DNA of 64,000 bases from Pseudarthrobacter defluvii (GCF_030323865.1 NZ_CP066362.1:2232001-2296000), one strand, 5' to 3'. Shown: positions 7,856 through 16,504, counted from the first letter of the stretch. The notes: a model not told the origin generated them from the sequence alone. Program-made: numbers and translations.

Positions 7856-8371
7856 TTACCAGGTCTCCCCGGAATCCAGCCGCGCCAGCAGGCCCGGCCA
7901 GGCGTCCGCGAAGCCGGGATGCAGTTCCAGGGCGTCCACCTCGGCTACCGGGATCCATAGCAGCGCAATGCTTTCGGGATCGCTGATGACGGGCTCAAAG
8001 GATTCCAGCACCCGCACCACCACGGTGGTGTAGGACCAGTAGCCGTGGTCCAGCACTGAGGTGAACAGCACCTCCACGCTCTCCGACGGGACGGCAGCCT
8101 CCTCGAAGGCCTCCCGGAGCGCACCGTCCACCGCTTCTTCGCCCTCATGCAGCGCCCCGCCGGGCAGGCCCCAGGTTCCCCCGTTGTGGCTCCAGACGGC
8201 CCGGTGCTGCAGGAGCACGCCCTTGGCGGGGTCGTAGGCAAGGACTCCGGCGGCGCCGAACCTGCCCCAGTACCGGCCGCGGTCCCCTTCCACCCAGGCG
8301 TCACCCCGATCGCGCGGACCGGTGCGGGGCGGCGGGGTGGAGGACGTGCTGGAGTGCGGAAACTGATCCAT
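7856..8371 (-). CDS. NUDIX hydrolase
   Basis: 171 aa. The NUDIX box is GALHEGEEAVDGALREAFEE, followed by AAV. The REAFEE core that binds metal is intact, but the final glycine of the consensus (EExG) is alanine. These enzymes hydrolyse nucleoside diphosphate derivatives; the GTWGLPGGALHEGE segment resembles the MutT/ADP-ribose type. The start at 8371 excludes a low-complexity extension, and CAGACT stands six bases upstream as a possible leaderless -10. It is convergent with the EEP gene. Confidence 0.88.
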   Translation of the reverse strand: MDQFPHSSTSSTPPPRTGPRDRGDAWVEGDRGRYWGRFGAAGVLAYDPAKGVLLQHRAVWSHNGGTWGLPGGALHEGEEAVDGALREAFEEAAVPSESVEVLFTSVLDHGYWSYTTVVVRVLESFEPVISDPESIALLWIPVAEVDALELHPGFADAWPGLLARLDSGETW

Positions 8372-8423
8372 GCCCCCAGTCTGACAGGTGGAGCGGCTGG
8401 CCGCAGTGCCGCCGCCCCACCCG

Positions 8424-8615
8424 TCAGGTGCTGTGTGCGCGGTCGACGGCGAAATCGCCGCCGGGATACATGACGGTTTCGTGCCCGTCGTCAAAGCGGA
8501 CGACATAGGGCGGGCTTCCGCCCTCGCCGCGGACTTCCAGAATCACCCCGTGCCGGTCCGAGGACCCCACCGTCCTACCGTGAACGACGATGCGGTCGCC
8601 CTGGGCTGCCTCCAT
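8424..8615 (-). CDS. DUF1918 domain protein
   Basis: 63 aa. MEAAQGDRIVVHGRTVG, GVILEVRGEGGSPPY and VRFDDGHETVMYPGGDF match DUF1918, a small SH3-like barrel common in actinobacteria and of unknown function. The ATG at 8615 is chosen because GGGAGG lies eight bases upstream; the in-frame GTG at 8624 would abut the ribosome site. It is divergent from the phosphoesterase gene, with 73 bases between the starts. Confidence 0.85.
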   Translation of the reverse strand: MEAAQGDRIVVHGRTVGSSDRHGVILEVRGEGGSPPYVVRFDDGHETVMYPGGDFAVDRAHST

Positions 8616-8688
8616 GGCAATCACCTCCCAGCCCCCAGATTACGACTGCCGCGGGCGCGGGAACAGGGCAGAATGGCAGGATGCGGAT

Positions 8689-9195
8689 ATGCCGTTGAAC
8701 CTTGTCCTCATCGCCGACACCCATGTGCCGAAGCGCGCCAAAGACCTTCCCGGGCCAGTATGGCGGGCCGTCGAAAGTGCCGACGTTGTGTTCCACGCGG
8801 GTGACTGGGTGGAGGCGGCGCTGCTGGACGAGTTCGAGCGCCGAAGCCGGCGGTTGCTGGGCGTCTATGGCAACAACGACGGCCCGGACCTGCGCCGGCG
8901 GCTTCCCGCGACAACCACCACCACGCTGGACGGTGTCCGGTTTGCCATGGTGCACGAGACAGGGCAGGCAAAGGGCCGCGAACAGCGGTGTGAAGCGCTG
9001 TATCCGGAAGCCGATGTCCTGGTGTTCGGGCACAGCCACATTCCCTGGGACACGGTGTCACCCAAAGGGCTGCGGCTGCTGAATCCCGGCTCGCCCACGG
9101 ACCGCCGCCGGCAGCCCTCCTGCACGTTCATGGAAGCCGTGGTCGACGGCGGGCGGTTGGCGGAGGTGAGGCTGGTGGAAGTTCGGCGGGATTGA
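8689..9195 (+). CDS. YfcE/MJ0936-type metallophosphoesterase
   Basis: 168 aa. Five metal-ligand motifs are visible: IADTHVP (DxH), FHAGDW (GD), YGNNDG (the GN[HN]D variant), MVHETG and VFGHSHIP (GHxH). NPGSPTDRRR follows, as in the YfcE subgroup. It should be a cytoplasmic phosphodiesterase of small substrates, two metals per monomer. The ATG at 8689 is preceded by GGCAGG. It has no operon partner. Confidence 0.9.
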   Translation: MPLNLVLIADTHVPKRAKDLPGPVWRAVESADVVFHAGDWVEAALLDEFERRSRRLLGVYGNNDGPDLRRRLPATTTTTLDGVRFAMVHETGQAKGREQRCEALYPEADVLVFGHSHIPWDTVSPKGLRLLNPGSPTDRRRQPSCTFMEAVVDGGRLAEVRLVEVRRD

Positions 9196-9255
9196 CGTTG
9201 CCGGGCCGAAAGGCCGCTTGGCAGGGCGGGGTTTCATTGCCTAGGCTGGGAACCG

Positions 9256-9267
9256 TAAGCATGCTTA
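9256..9267. promoter_or_regulatory. TAAGCATGCTTA palindrome
   Basis: A perfect 12-bp palindrome, flanked by G and G, 91 bases upstream of the SDR start. A related site, GTAAGCATACTGAC, occurs at 16491-16504 between two other genes. No regulator is recognised for it. Confidence 0.35.
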
Positions 9268-9358
9268 GCTTTTTGGGTTTTGCGATTCCTTGATCGCAGG
9301 CTGCTTCAGTTTCCGGGGCGACGAACCAGCCCGAGTCCGCACGAACAGGAGGACCACC

Positions 9359-10252
9359 ATGACTGACCAGTACACCTTCCGTAATCCGGTGACTGCCTAC
9401 GAAAAGATTTCCCCGCCCAAGCAGCACCAGCCCGAGCCGGGCCTTGATGCCGAACTGGCGCCCAAGGCCGATCTGGGCGAAGAAACGTACCGCGGAACGG
9501 GACGGCTGGAAGGCCGCCGCGCCATCGTGACCGGCGCGGACTCAGGCATCGGCGCCGCAACGGCCATTGCCTTTGCCAGGGAAGGCGCCGACGTCGTCCT
9601 TTCCTACCTGCCCCAGGAAGAGGAGGACGCCTCCCGCATCGCCGGGATCATCGAGGCCGCAGGCCGTAAGGCTGTCAAGGTGCCGGGCGACCTCAAAGAT
9701 TCGGCGACGTGCCGGGAACTGGTGGATACCGCGGTTGCCGTGCTGGGCGGGGTGGACATCCTGGTCAACAACGCCGGGAAGCAGGTGGCCCAGGAGGACC
9801 TGCAGGACATCACCGACGAGCAGTTCGACCACACCCTAAAGACCAATGTGTACGCCATGTTCTGGGTGACCAAGGCGGCCGTCCCGCACATGCCGGCCGG
9901 CTCGACCATCATCAACACCACCTCGATCCAGGCGTACAACCCGTCCCCCACCCTGGTGGACTACGCCACCACCAAGGCCAGCATCAACAACTTCACCAAG
10001 GGGCTGGCGCAGCAGCTGGCCCCCAAGGGAATCAGGGTGAACGCCGTGGCCCCGGGACCCATCTGGACCCCCCTGCAAGTCAGCAGCGGCCAGCCCAAGG
10101 AGCAGCTGCCGGAATTCGGACAGTCCACTCCCCTGGGCCGGGCAGGACAGCCTGCGGAGCTGGCACCCGCCTATGTCTTCCTGGCCTCACCCGAGTCCAG
10201 CTACGTGGTGGGCGAGACGCTGAACGTCAACGGCGGCAGCCCCACGCCCTAG
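9359..10252 (+). CDS. SDR family oxidoreductase (general stress type)
   Basis: 297 aa. There is an N-terminal extension of about 45 residues, then a classical Rossmann SDR: TGADSGIGAATA cofactor loop, LVNNAG, the catalytic TTS serine in INTTSIQAY, YATTKAS with Tyr and Lys of the YxxxK motif, and the closing GETLNVNGG. The extension and overall layout resemble the B. subtilis YdaD/Gsp39 family, induced in general stress. The substrate is unknown. The ATG at 9359 follows AGGAGG. The leader of about 100 bases carries the palindrome at 9256. Confidence 0.9.
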   Translation: MTDQYTFRNPVTAYEKISPPKQHQPEPGLDAELAPKADLGEETYRGTGRLEGRRAIVTGADSGIGAATAIAFAREGADVVLSYLPQEEEDASRIAGIIEAAGRKAVKVPGDLKDSATCRELVDTAVAVLGGVDILVNNAGKQVAQEDLQDITDEQFDHTLKTNVYAMFWVTKAAVPHMPAGSTIINTTSIQAYNPSPTLVDYATTKASINNFTKGLAQQLAPKGIRVNAVAPGPIWTPLQVSSGQPKEQLPEFGQSTPLGRAGQPAELAPAYVFLASPESSYVVGETLNVNGGSPTP

Positions 10253-10289
10253 CAGGAACCCCCGGCCCGGCTGACCCGTCAACCTGAGG

Positions 10290-10733
10290 TCAGTCAGCGG
10301 CCTGGCCGGCCAGGATTTCGTCGGTGGCCGGGTCCGGCTCGCCATCGAAGAACTGGGCCAGGACAGTCTTGAACACTGTTTCTCCGGGTGCCGCCCGGAG
10401 AAACAGTGTCATGGACGATCGCAGCTTCCTGGCATCGATGCCGCCGAATATGTCTTCGGCGGGCTGGTCGGCGTGGTTGGCCAGGGCCAGGGCGCATTCC
10501 AGGAGCCGCGGGCCCAGCACGTCGTGGTCCAGGTAGGCGCGGGCCTCAGCCAGTGAGGAGATGGCGTATTTGCGGGACGTTGCGCTCTGCCCCAAACCGG
10601 AAATCTGCGGGAAGACGAACCACATCCAGTGCCCGGATTTCCTCCCGACCTGCAGCTCCCCCAGCGCCTGGTCATAGGTACCGCCGCTGTCTTGCGCGGC
10701 AACAAAACGGTCAAGGTCAAAGTGCTCGTTCAT
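10290..10733 (-). CDS. DUF1810 family protein
   Basis: 147 aa. LDRFVAAQDSGGTYDQALGE, GRKSGHWMWFVFPQISGLG and SRKYAISSLAEARAYLDH are the hallmarks of DUF1810, an all-helical calpastatin-like family of unknown function. The ATG at 10733 has GGGAG upstream. The coding sequence contains an unusually perfect 16-bp inverted repeat (10373-10409), which encodes the family's normal MTLFLRAAPGETVF segment. The gene is 20 bases downstream of an AlkD-like gene on the same strand and may be in its operon. Confidence 0.88.
   Translation of the reverse strand: MNEHFDLDRFVAAQDSGGTYDQALGELQVGRKSGHWMWFVFPQISGLGQSATSRKYAISSLAEARAYLDHDVLGPRLLECALALANHADQPAEDIFGGIDARKLRSSMTLFLRAAPGETVFKTVLAQFFDGEPDPATDEILAGQAAD
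10373..10409. repeat. 16-bp perfect inverted repeat inside the DUF1810 gene
   Basis: Arms ACACTGTTTCTCCGGG (10373-10388) and CCCGGAGAAACAGTGT (10394-10409) are perfectly complementary around a five-base loop. There is no U tract, and the repeat is fully coding. Confidence 0.8.
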
Positions 10734-10753
10734 GTGGATCTCCCGGTTTAAGG

Positions 10754-11284
10754 TCAAAGGGTCAAATCGTTGTCGAGGGCGGCTGCCGCCTCCTGAAGCT
10801 GCGGGTCGGGGTCGTCCCGCCACCGGGCCAGGACCACACCGGCCCGGTGGCGCTCGCGCTCCCCGAGGCCGGACAGCAGCGGCACCAGGACGTCGGCAAG
10901 GAGAGGTTGGGTCAGGTCAGCGGCCTGGGCGGAACGCAGGAAGCCTTCGAGCCGGGTCAGGTCCGAGTGCCGAAGCAGCCGCACCCTTGACTGCAACAGC
11001 ACCACCGCCGCCAACCGGCGCTCAAACACCGGGCGGGAGCCGGGCCTGGGCTGTCCCCACAGGGCGGAAGCAAGCATCACCGTGGCGTCATGGTCCAGGT
11101 CCTTGAATTTACGCAGCGTGTCGCGCACCGTGCCGCGCACCGCTCCGATGGAAGAGCCATAAGAGTCCAGCGCCCAGCCCAGCCGGTTCCCGACGTCGTC
11201 CGCCCGATACCAGGCGCCTTCGTTCTGGAGGGTCCGGTCAACGAACTCCACCGCGGCGGACACCACCTCCGTAGGGCCGGTCAT
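10754..11284 (-). CDS. AlkD-like HEAT-repeat protein (possible DNA alkylation repair)
   Basis: 176 aa, all helical. SSIGAVRGTVRDTLRKFKDL, HDATVMLASALW and ERRLAAVVLLQSR resemble the first repeats of AlkD glycosylases (GVRxPxLR...HDE...LW...ERLLAL). It is shorter than AlkD (about 220-240 aa), and I cannot find the catalytic Trp/Asp/Arg set with confidence, so activity is doubtful. Its ATG at 11284 overlaps the stop of the TraR/DksA gene as ATGA, giving translational coupling. DUF1810 follows 20 bases downstream. Confidence 0.6.
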   Translation of the reverse strand: MTGPTEVVSAAVEFVDRTLQNEGAWYRADDVGNRLGWALDSYGSSIGAVRGTVRDTLRKFKDLDHDATVMLASALWGQPRPGSRPVFERRLAAVVLLQSRVRLLRHSDLTRLEGFLRSAQAADLTQPLLADVLVPLLSGLGERERHRAGVVLARWRDDPDPQLQEAAAALDNDLTL

Positions 11285-11640
11285 CGTCCCCGGCCGGACG
11301 AGGCGTGCCGGAGACAAAACGGCGTCCACGGCCGCGCTTCCAGCCTGCCTTCCGCAATGGGTTCACCGCATACTGCGCAGGCGCCGTAGGTCCCCGCGGC
11401 CAGGCGGGCCAACGCCGCGTCAATCTGGTCCAGGCCGGCCGAGCTCTGCTTCAGGAGCGCCGAAGCCTGTGAGAGCTCGAAGGCGATCGTGGCCCCTTCG
11501 GGATCGTGCTCGTCATCGACGTTGGAGTCCTGCCGGGCCGAATTCGCCGCGTCTATGTCGGCCCGCAGCGCCGGCAGCAGCTCCAGCCGCCGCGCCCGCT
11601 CCTCTTCGAGCAGCACGCGGAACCGGTCGAAATCTGGCAT
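11281..11640 (-). CDS. TraR/DksA-type zinc-finger protein
   Basis: 119 aa. An N-terminal coiled coil, FRVLLEEERARRLELLPALR, is followed by a C-terminal finger, YGACAVCGEPIAEGRLEARP, ending FCLRHA. The finger therefore reads CxxC...CxxH, a Cys-to-His variant of the DksA C4 finger. DksA-like proteins bind the RNA polymerase secondary channel or act as small zinc adaptors; this one lacks the acidic tip pair that defines true DksA, so its role is uncertain. TAGGCT six bases before the ATG at 11640 suggests a leaderless message. Confidence 0.8.
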   Translation of the reverse strand: MPDFDRFRVLLEEERARRLELLPALRADIDAANSARQDSNVDDEHDPEGATIAFELSQASALLKQSSAGLDQIDAALARLAAGTYGACAVCGEPIAEGRLEARPWTPFCLRHASSGRGR

Positions 11641-11646
11641 GTAATC

Positions 11647-11652
11647 AGCCTA
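11647..11652 (-). promoter_or_regulatory. Leaderless -10 element (TAGGCT)
   Basis: TAGGCT on the minus strand is followed by six bases and the ATG at 11640, which would place +1 at the start codon. Confidence 0.5.
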
Positions 11653-11910
11653 GCGGTCCGACCGGGAACCGTCGGCATGGAAACGGCCCGTGCCGTGGGG
11701 CCAGCAGCATCCCCCTCGCGCCCGTGTCCGCACCGTTACCGGGCTGCACGCCATGGCTATTAGCCGAGCTTAAACCCGGGACGGAGGTAACATCCAAACG
11801 TTTGCGGAATTCGAGAGCGGGACCTCGTATGTTATCCAAATGTGACAATGCCGCCGCATGTGGGTTATGGTCTTCAGGTGTCCCTCTCAGTCGGGACATT
11901 CCCATCAGTA

Positions 11911-12096
11911 TGCCGAGCCCTGCCGCTGATCATGGGATACAACCGCTCCAGCTGGCAGGGACGGGGGAACCAAGTTTCCGCGGCCACTTGTGGCCTTGGG
12001 GTTAAGTCGATAGCGCCTCCGTCCGTTACGGGGATGCTTCCGGCCGGGTATCTCCAGCCCGAACCCGACAGCTCACCCCGCAGGCATGGGAGAGGC
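11911..12096 (+). ncRNA. c-di-AMP (ydaO/yuaA) riboswitch
   Basis: The conserved core is present in order: GCTGATCATGGG, GCTGGCAGGGACGGGGGAAC, a small hairpin GGCCACTTGTGGCC, then CCCGAACCCGACAGCT, CACCCCGCAGGC and GGGAGAGG just before the start codon of the LysM-NlpC/P60 gene. In actinobacteria this class controls cell-wall hydrolases and resuscitation factors, and c-di-AMP binding normally lowers expression. The boundaries are approximate. The stretch between the TraR gene (11640) and the riboswitch otherwise shows nothing beyond its promoter region. Confidence 0.92.
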
Positions 12097-12104
12097 GATC
12101 AACC

Positions 12105-12941
12105 GTGTCAAAAAATTCCACCCCTGCCCGTCACCGCGCAACTCCGGCCCGCTCGATTGTTCTCGAGGGCCTCGCCGTGACAGCCAAGTCCCAGGCCCGC
12201 TCGCTGGGCCGCCCCGCGCTGGCAGTTGCTGCAGCGTCCGGCATTGCCTTCGGCGTCGGCGCCCCGGCCCACGCCGGTGTCACCGGCCCGGACACCACTG
12301 AAAAGACCAACGTGCAGGCCTACTCCGCACCTGCCGCCCCCGTTGCGGCAGCGGCAGCAGGAAGCGTCCACACCGTAGTTTCCGGCGATACCCTCGGTGC
12401 CATCGCATCTGCTTACGGCGTTAGCCTGAACGATGTCCTGGCCGCCAACGGCCTGGGCCTGTCCTCGGTTATCTACCCGGGCGACCAGATCCAGATCCCC
12501 GGCGCCGGTTACACCGCCGCACCGGCTCCGGCTCCGGCAGCAGCGCCCGTGCAGACTGCAGCCGCCGCTCCGGCCAACACCGGCATGAACATGTCCTACG
12601 CCTCGGCCACCCCCGTATCAGCCCCCAGCGGCACGGGCACCGGCGCTGCCATCCTGGCGAACGCCTACAGCCAGCTGGGCGTGCAGCAGGACTGTACTGC
12701 CATGGTTGAGAAGGCGCTGCGCTCGGTGGGCAAGTCCGTTGGCGATCTTGCCCCCACCCAGTTCTTCCAGTACGGCACCGTGGTCAGCGCTCCTGCTCCC
12801 GGCGACCTGATCATAACCTCCGGCCACGTGGGCGTTTACGCCGGTAACGGCCAGGTTGTCAGCGGCGGCGTGAACGGCTACGACACCCAGGTGCACTCCA
12901 TCAGCTGGCTGGGCGGCTACTCAGCAGTCCGCGTCGCCTAG
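12105..12941 (+). CDS. Secreted LysM and NlpC/P60 peptidoglycan hydrolase
   Basis: 278 aa. A signal peptide (basic N-terminus, hydrophobic ALAVAAASGIAFGVGAPAHA, about residues 40-60) is followed by a LysM domain, HTVVSGDTLGAIASAYGVSL to VIYPGDQIQIP (about residues 88-132), an Ala/Pro linker, and a compact NlpC/P60 domain with the Cys of QQDCTAMVEKAL and the His of GHVGVYAGNG. It should cut stem peptides in the cell wall. The GTG at 12105 follows GGAGAGG. Control is by the c-di-AMP riboswitch, linking wall remodelling to osmotic and turgor signals. A strong hairpin terminates it. Confidence 0.9.
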   Translation: MSKNSTPARHRATPARSIVLEGLAVTAKSQARSLGRPALAVAAASGIAFGVGAPAHAGVTGPDTTEKTNVQAYSAPAAPVAAAAAGSVHTVVSGDTLGAIASAYGVSLNDVLAANGLGLSSVIYPGDQIQIPGAGYTAAPAPAPAAAPVQTAAAAPANTGMNMSYASATPVSAPSGTGTGAAILANAYSQLGVQQDCTAMVEKALRSVGKSVGDLAPTQFFQYGTVVSAPAPGDLIITSGHVGVYAGNGQVVSGGVNGYDTQVHSISWLGGYSAVRVA

Positions 12942-12982
12942 TCTTCGCGCAACCGAAGGCGCGCATCCGCGCAGGCATTGAA

Positions 12983-13024
12983 ACAGGAGGGCGGCAGCCG
13001 GTACACCGGCTGCCGCCCTCCTGT
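12983..13024. terminator. Hairpin between convergent genes
   Basis: An 18-bp GC-rich stem, ACAGGAGGGCGGCAGCCGG against its complement, with a TACA loop. It lies between the NlpC/P60 gene and selO and probably ends both; there is no clear U tract. Confidence 0.75.
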
Positions 13025-13051
13025 CGCATCTGCCCTCCGCATCCGCAGCTG

Positions 13052-14521
13052 TCAGGTCCCGCAGAAGGTCATGTAGCTGCCGAAATCTTCAGGGGCGCCT
13101 TCCGCGTAGCGTTCCAGCCCGGACCGCTCGGTGAAGGGATCGCTGACTGCCTCCAGCAGCTGCTGCAAGGGTGCCAGGGTTCCGCCCGTGGCAGCGGCCA
13201 GCGCCTCCTCCACAAGGTGGTTCCTGGGGATGTACGCCGGGTTGACGCTGTCCATCAGCTCCGCGTCCGGTTCAAGTGCCTGCCACCGCTCCGCCCAGGA
13301 ATCGAACGCGGCCAGATCAAGAACCATGCCGCGGACCGGGCGAAGGTCGCCCCGGGCCGCCTTGCCAAGGTTACGGAAGAAGAGGGTGTAGTCCACGGGG
13401 CCGTCTTTCAGGATGTCAATGGCGCCGTCCACCAGCGCGGACGTGGTTTCCCCGTCACTGCCCCCGCCGCTGCCAAGGCCGAGCTTGGCATTCATCCCGC
13501 TGGTCCACGCCCTGCTGTATTGCCCCCGGAAGCCGCCAAGCACCTCCACCGCCGGGCCAACCGCCTTCTCCTGGTCTTCGTCGATGAGCGGCAGCATCGC
13601 CTCGGCGAGCCGGGCAAGGTTCCATTCGGCCAAAACCGGCTGGTTGGCGTAGGCGTAGCGGCCGCTGACGTCGATTGAACTGTAGACGGCGGCGGGATTG
13701 AACGCGTCCACGAACGCGCACGGGCCGTAATCGATGGTTTCCCCTGAGATGGTCATGTTGTCTGTATTCATGACCCCGTGCACAAATCCCACCAGCATCC
13801 AACGGGCCACCAATTCCGCCTGGGCCGAGACGACAGAGGCGAACAGTTCCAGGTAGGGGTTGTCGGCGTCAGCGGCGTGGGGGTAGTGCCTGCTGATGGC
13901 GTGGTCGGCCAGCCGCTTCAGGAGCTCCATGTTTTCCGTGGCACGCGCGTACTGGAAGCTGCCCACGCGCAGGTGGCTGCTTGCCACCCGGGCCAGGACG
14001 GCGCCCGGCAGCATATCGTCGCGCCGGACCTGGCGGCCCGTCCCCACGACGGCGAGCGAACGGGTGGTGGGGATGTGCAGGGCGTACATGGCCTCGCTGA
14101 CGAGGTATTCACGCAGCATGGGCCCGACGACGGCCCGCCCGTCCCCGGCCCGGGCAAAAGGCGTGCGTCCCGAGCCTTTGAGGTGGATGTCAAGGAGGCG
14201 TCCGTTCCGGTCCGTGACCTCGCCCAGCAGAAGTGCCCGTCCGTCACCGAGCAGGGGTGAGTATCCGCCGAACTGGTGGCCGGCGTAGGCCTGCGCCACC
14301 GGAGTGGCGCCGGGTGGAATGTGATTCCCCACCAGGAGCCGCACGCCTTCGGGACTGCGCAGGTACTCCGGGTCAAGGCCCAGCTCACGCGCAAGCTTCT
14401 CGTTGAGGACAAGGAGCCCGGGGCTGGGGGCTTCTTCGGCCTGCCAGGGAACAGCGAGTTCCGACAATTCACGCGCGAAGCGGCCGTCAAAAGCCACCGT
14501 GTATTCAGCTGCTGCCGTCAT
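13052..14521 (-). CDS. selO: Protein adenylyltransferase SelO (YdiU)
   Basis: 489 aa, a pseudokinase-fold enzyme that moves AMP from ATP to Ser, Thr or Tyr of target proteins under redox stress. The motifs [38 protein letters not shown] (here [20 protein letters not shown]), [19 protein letters not shown] and [16 protein letters not shown] match the family. The conserved C-terminal cysteine seen in many SelO proteins is present in FCGT. The ATG at 14521 overlaps the RNase Z stop as ATGA, so it is translationally coupled to RNase Z and the DinB gene. Confidence 0.93.
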   Translation of the reverse strand: MTAAAEYTVAFDGRFARELSELAVPWQAEEAPSPGLLVLNEKLARELGLDPEYLRSPEGVRLLVGNHIPPGATPVAQAYAGHQFGGYSPLLGDGRALLLGEVTDRNGRLLDIHLKGSGRTPFARAGDGRAVVGPMLREYLVSEAMYALHIPTTRSLAVVGTGRQVRRDDMLPGAVLARVASSHLRVGSFQYARATENMELLKRLADHAISRHYPHAADADNPYLELFASVVSAQAELVARWMLVGFVHGVMNTDNMTISGETIDYGPCAFVDAFNPAAVYSSIDVSGRYAYANQPVLAEWNLARLAEAMLPLIDEDQEKAVGPAVEVLGGFRGQYSRAWTSGMNAKLGLGSGGGSDGETTSALVDGAIDILKDGPVDYTLFFRNLGKAARGDLRPVRGMVLDLAAFDSWAERWQALEPDAELMDSVNPAYIPRNHLVEEALAAATGGTLAPLQQLLEAVSDPFTERSGLERYAEGAPEDFGSYMTFCGT

Positions 14522-15453
14522 GGTTTAACCCTATCGCCGTCATAATGGTCCGCTGTTTCCCGCACCAGGTGCCGCCGCGGGGGAACGGCTATGCGCTGCA
14601 GGTCGTGGGCTGCGATGACCGCGGTCCCTGCAGCACGTGCCTGCGCCTGCTCCGCAAGCAGGGACATGTCGTCGCCGTATCGTGAGGAAAAATGGGTAAG
14701 CACCAGCGTCCTGGACTTTCCGGACGCCGCCAGATCCCCTGCCTGCCCGGCGGTCAGGTGCAGATACTGCTGCGCCAGCCCGCCGTCGTCGTTGCTGAAT
14801 GTTGACTCGGTGACCAGGAGGTCGGTGCCATCGGACAGTTCCTCCGCGCCGCTGCACGGTGCCGTGTCCATGATGAACGCGAAGCGCTGGCCGGGCCTGG
14901 GAATGCTCACGTCCTCCAGCGCGACGGCGCCGAGGGAGCCTTTGCGCTGCAGCCGGCCCACGTCGGGCCCTTCGATTCCTGCCGCCCGGAGCCGCTCCGG
15001 AAGGAAGGTGCGGCCGTCAGGCTCGGTGAGCAGGTATCCGTACGTCTCGATGCGGTGCCTAAGGGGCCGGACCTCCAGGCCGTCCGCCACAGGGCCGGCA
15101 CCGGAGTGCGGATGGAGCCGCAGGTCGATGCCGGGCGAGCTTACAGCCACGAGGGCCTGGACAATCTGCTCCCCGGAGGCCGGATAGTGAAGGTGGACGG
15201 GGTGTGCAGCACCGTCCAGTGCCATCCGGGACAGGACGCCCGGCAGGCCGTAGCAGTGGTCTCCGTGTACGTGCGTGAGGCAGATCCTGGTGATCTGGCT
15301 TGCCGCCACCCCGGCATGGATCATTTGGCGCTGGGTGCCCTCACCGGGGTCGAACAAAAGTCCCTCGCCGTCCCAGCGCAGGAAGTAGCCGTTGTGGTTC
15401 CGCGTGCGCGTGGGAACCTGGGAGGCCGTGCCCAGCACCACGAGTTCACGCAC
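14518..15453 (-). CDS. rnz: Ribonuclease Z (tRNA 3' processing)
   Basis: 311 aa metallo-beta-lactamase fold. [13 protein letters not shown] carries the HxHxDH zinc motif, [13 protein letters not shown] and NGYFLRWDG are typical of the short bacterial RNase Z, and AFIMDTAP and VLTHFSSRY supply further ligands. It cuts precursor tRNA 3' trailers. I place the start at GTG 15453 ([16 protein letters not shown]), which overlaps the end of the DinB gene by eight bases; an ATG at 15492 would add 13 unlikely residues. It is the middle gene of a DinB-rnz-selO operon. Confidence 0.9.
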   Translation of the reverse strand: MRELVVLGTASQVPTRTRNHNGYFLRWDGEGLLFDPGEGTQRQMIHAGVAASQITRICLTHVHGDHCYGLPGVLSRMALDGAAHPVHLHYPASGEQIVQALVAVSSPGIDLRLHPHSGAGPVADGLEVRPLRHRIETYGYLLTEPDGRTFLPERLRAAGIEGPDVGRLQRKGSLGAVALEDVSIPRPGQRFAFIMDTAPCSGAEELSDGTDLLVTESTFSNDDGGLAQQYLHLTAGQAGDLAASGKSRTLVLTHFSSRYGDDMSLLAEQAQARAAGTAVIAAHDLQRIAVPPRRHLVRETADHYDGDRVKP

Positions 15454-15970
15454 CGGGGGCGTCTGCCGGCTCCGCGTGCAGCCCTTTGGCATATGCTGCC
15501 TGGCCGAGGTGCTGGAGGCAATCCCCCAGGATGCTGACCAGCCGCACTCCGAGGGTTACGGGCGGATCCCAATGTTTGTCGACCACCCGGTCCAGGTCCG
15601 GATCATCAATACCCTGCAGGACCTGGACGGTCTGCCGGTGGACCGCCGCGTAGTATTCCTGCAGCAGTTCGCGGGGCGCCATGACGGCGTCCACCTGTTC
15701 GCTGGTGTGGCCGTAGCCGGTGTCCCGCTCCGCAAGAGGGAGACCGAAACGGGATACAAAGCCTTCTGCCGTCCAAACCTGCTCCAGCCCCGAGGCGGAG
15801 GCTACCTGCGCATCTTCCACCCGGCCCGTATGCCAGATCAGCCAGCCAATTGAATTGCCGTTACCGGCAGGACGGCGCTGCAGGTCCACCTCGCCGAGTC
15901 CTTCCAGCACCTGGCGAACGAGAGCGGGGAGCCGGTCGAAGGCCTCCAGCAGCAGTTCCTTGGATTGCAT
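15446..15970 (-). CDS. DinB family protein
   Basis: 174 aa four-helix bundle. It begins LLLEAFDRLPALVRQVLEGL, with SIGWLIWHTGRVEDAQVA carrying the first metal His, and LVSILGDCLQHLGQAAY carrying the later His of the DinB/YfiT metal site. Members include mycothiol-dependent transferases, which suits an actinobacterium, but the substrate is not readable. The ATG at 15970 follows GGGAAGGGG. It is the first gene of the operon with rnz and selO. Confidence 0.85.
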   Translation of the reverse strand: MQSKELLLEAFDRLPALVRQVLEGLGEVDLQRRPAGNGNSIGWLIWHTGRVEDAQVASASGLEQVWTAEGFVSRFGLPLAERDTGYGHTSEQVDAVMAPRELLQEYYAAVHRQTVQVLQGIDDPDLDRVVDKHWDPPVTLGVRLVSILGDCLQHLGQAAYAKGLHAEPADAPGA

Positions 15971-16022
15971 CTCTTCCCCTTCCCACCGCTGCGGGCCCAG
16001 CTGGGCCCGCAGCCTTAGGCCG

Positions 16023-16454
16023 CTAGCGTTCCAGGTCGTCCGGCTCGAACTGGCTGAGAGGCGAGCCGCCGAAGTTTTCCTCGTCGTCGCTGGCGTCCGC
16101 TTCGGGGCCTGTGGGGTTTTCGCCGAAATCGACGTCGGCCGCCGCCTCCCCCAGCGTGGGGGCGTCCGGCGGCACCTGCTCATCGCCGGAGCGGTAGCGG
16201 GCTTGCGCGCTTTCGTCCCGCAGCGTCTGGTCGCTGAGGAAGTCCTCCTCTTCACCGGAGACGGCCTCGTCCTGCAACAGGGGGTCCTCCTGCCAGCGTT
16301 CCGGATTGTTCTCCGCAGCACCCGGGTAATTGTCGGGTTCCCCCATCACAGGGTCCAGTTCCAGGGACGACGCCGCGCCGGGAGTTTCATCGAGAAGCAC
16401 GTCGTCCTCCTCCACAACTTCCAGCTCATCGTCGGGGACGTTCTGCTCAGTCAT
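16023..16454 (-). CDS. DUF5709 family acidic protein
   Basis: 143 aa, highly acidic and probably disordered. It opens with a run rich in Glu and Asp (DDELEVVEEDDVLLDETPG), with DNYPGAAENNPERWQEDPLL and DQTLRDESAQARYRSGDEQV in the middle, as in DUF5709 proteins. The function is unknown; relatives are often found among stress genes. The ATG at 16454 has GAAAGG upstream. It is divergent from the AI-2E transporter, and the intergenic region holds a TAAGCAT element like that upstream of the stress SDR. Confidence 0.8.
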   Translation of the reverse strand: MTEQNVPDDELEVVEEDDVLLDETPGAASSLELDPVMGEPDNYPGAAENNPERWQEDPLLQDEAVSGEEEDFLSDQTLRDESAQARYRSGDEQVPPDAPTLGEAAADVDFGENPTGPEADASDDEENFGGSPLSQFEPDDLER

Positions 16455-16490
16455 GATGGTGCCTTTCCGGTTGCCGTTCAGCGGACAATA

Positions 16491-16504
16491 GTAAGCATAC
16501 TGAC
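16491..16504. promoter_or_regulatory. TAAGCAT-type element in a divergent promoter region
   Basis: GTAAGCATACTGAC shares GTAAGCAT with the palindrome at 9256-9267. It lies 36 bases upstream of the DUF5709 start and 81 bases upstream of the transporter start. Confidence 0.3.
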
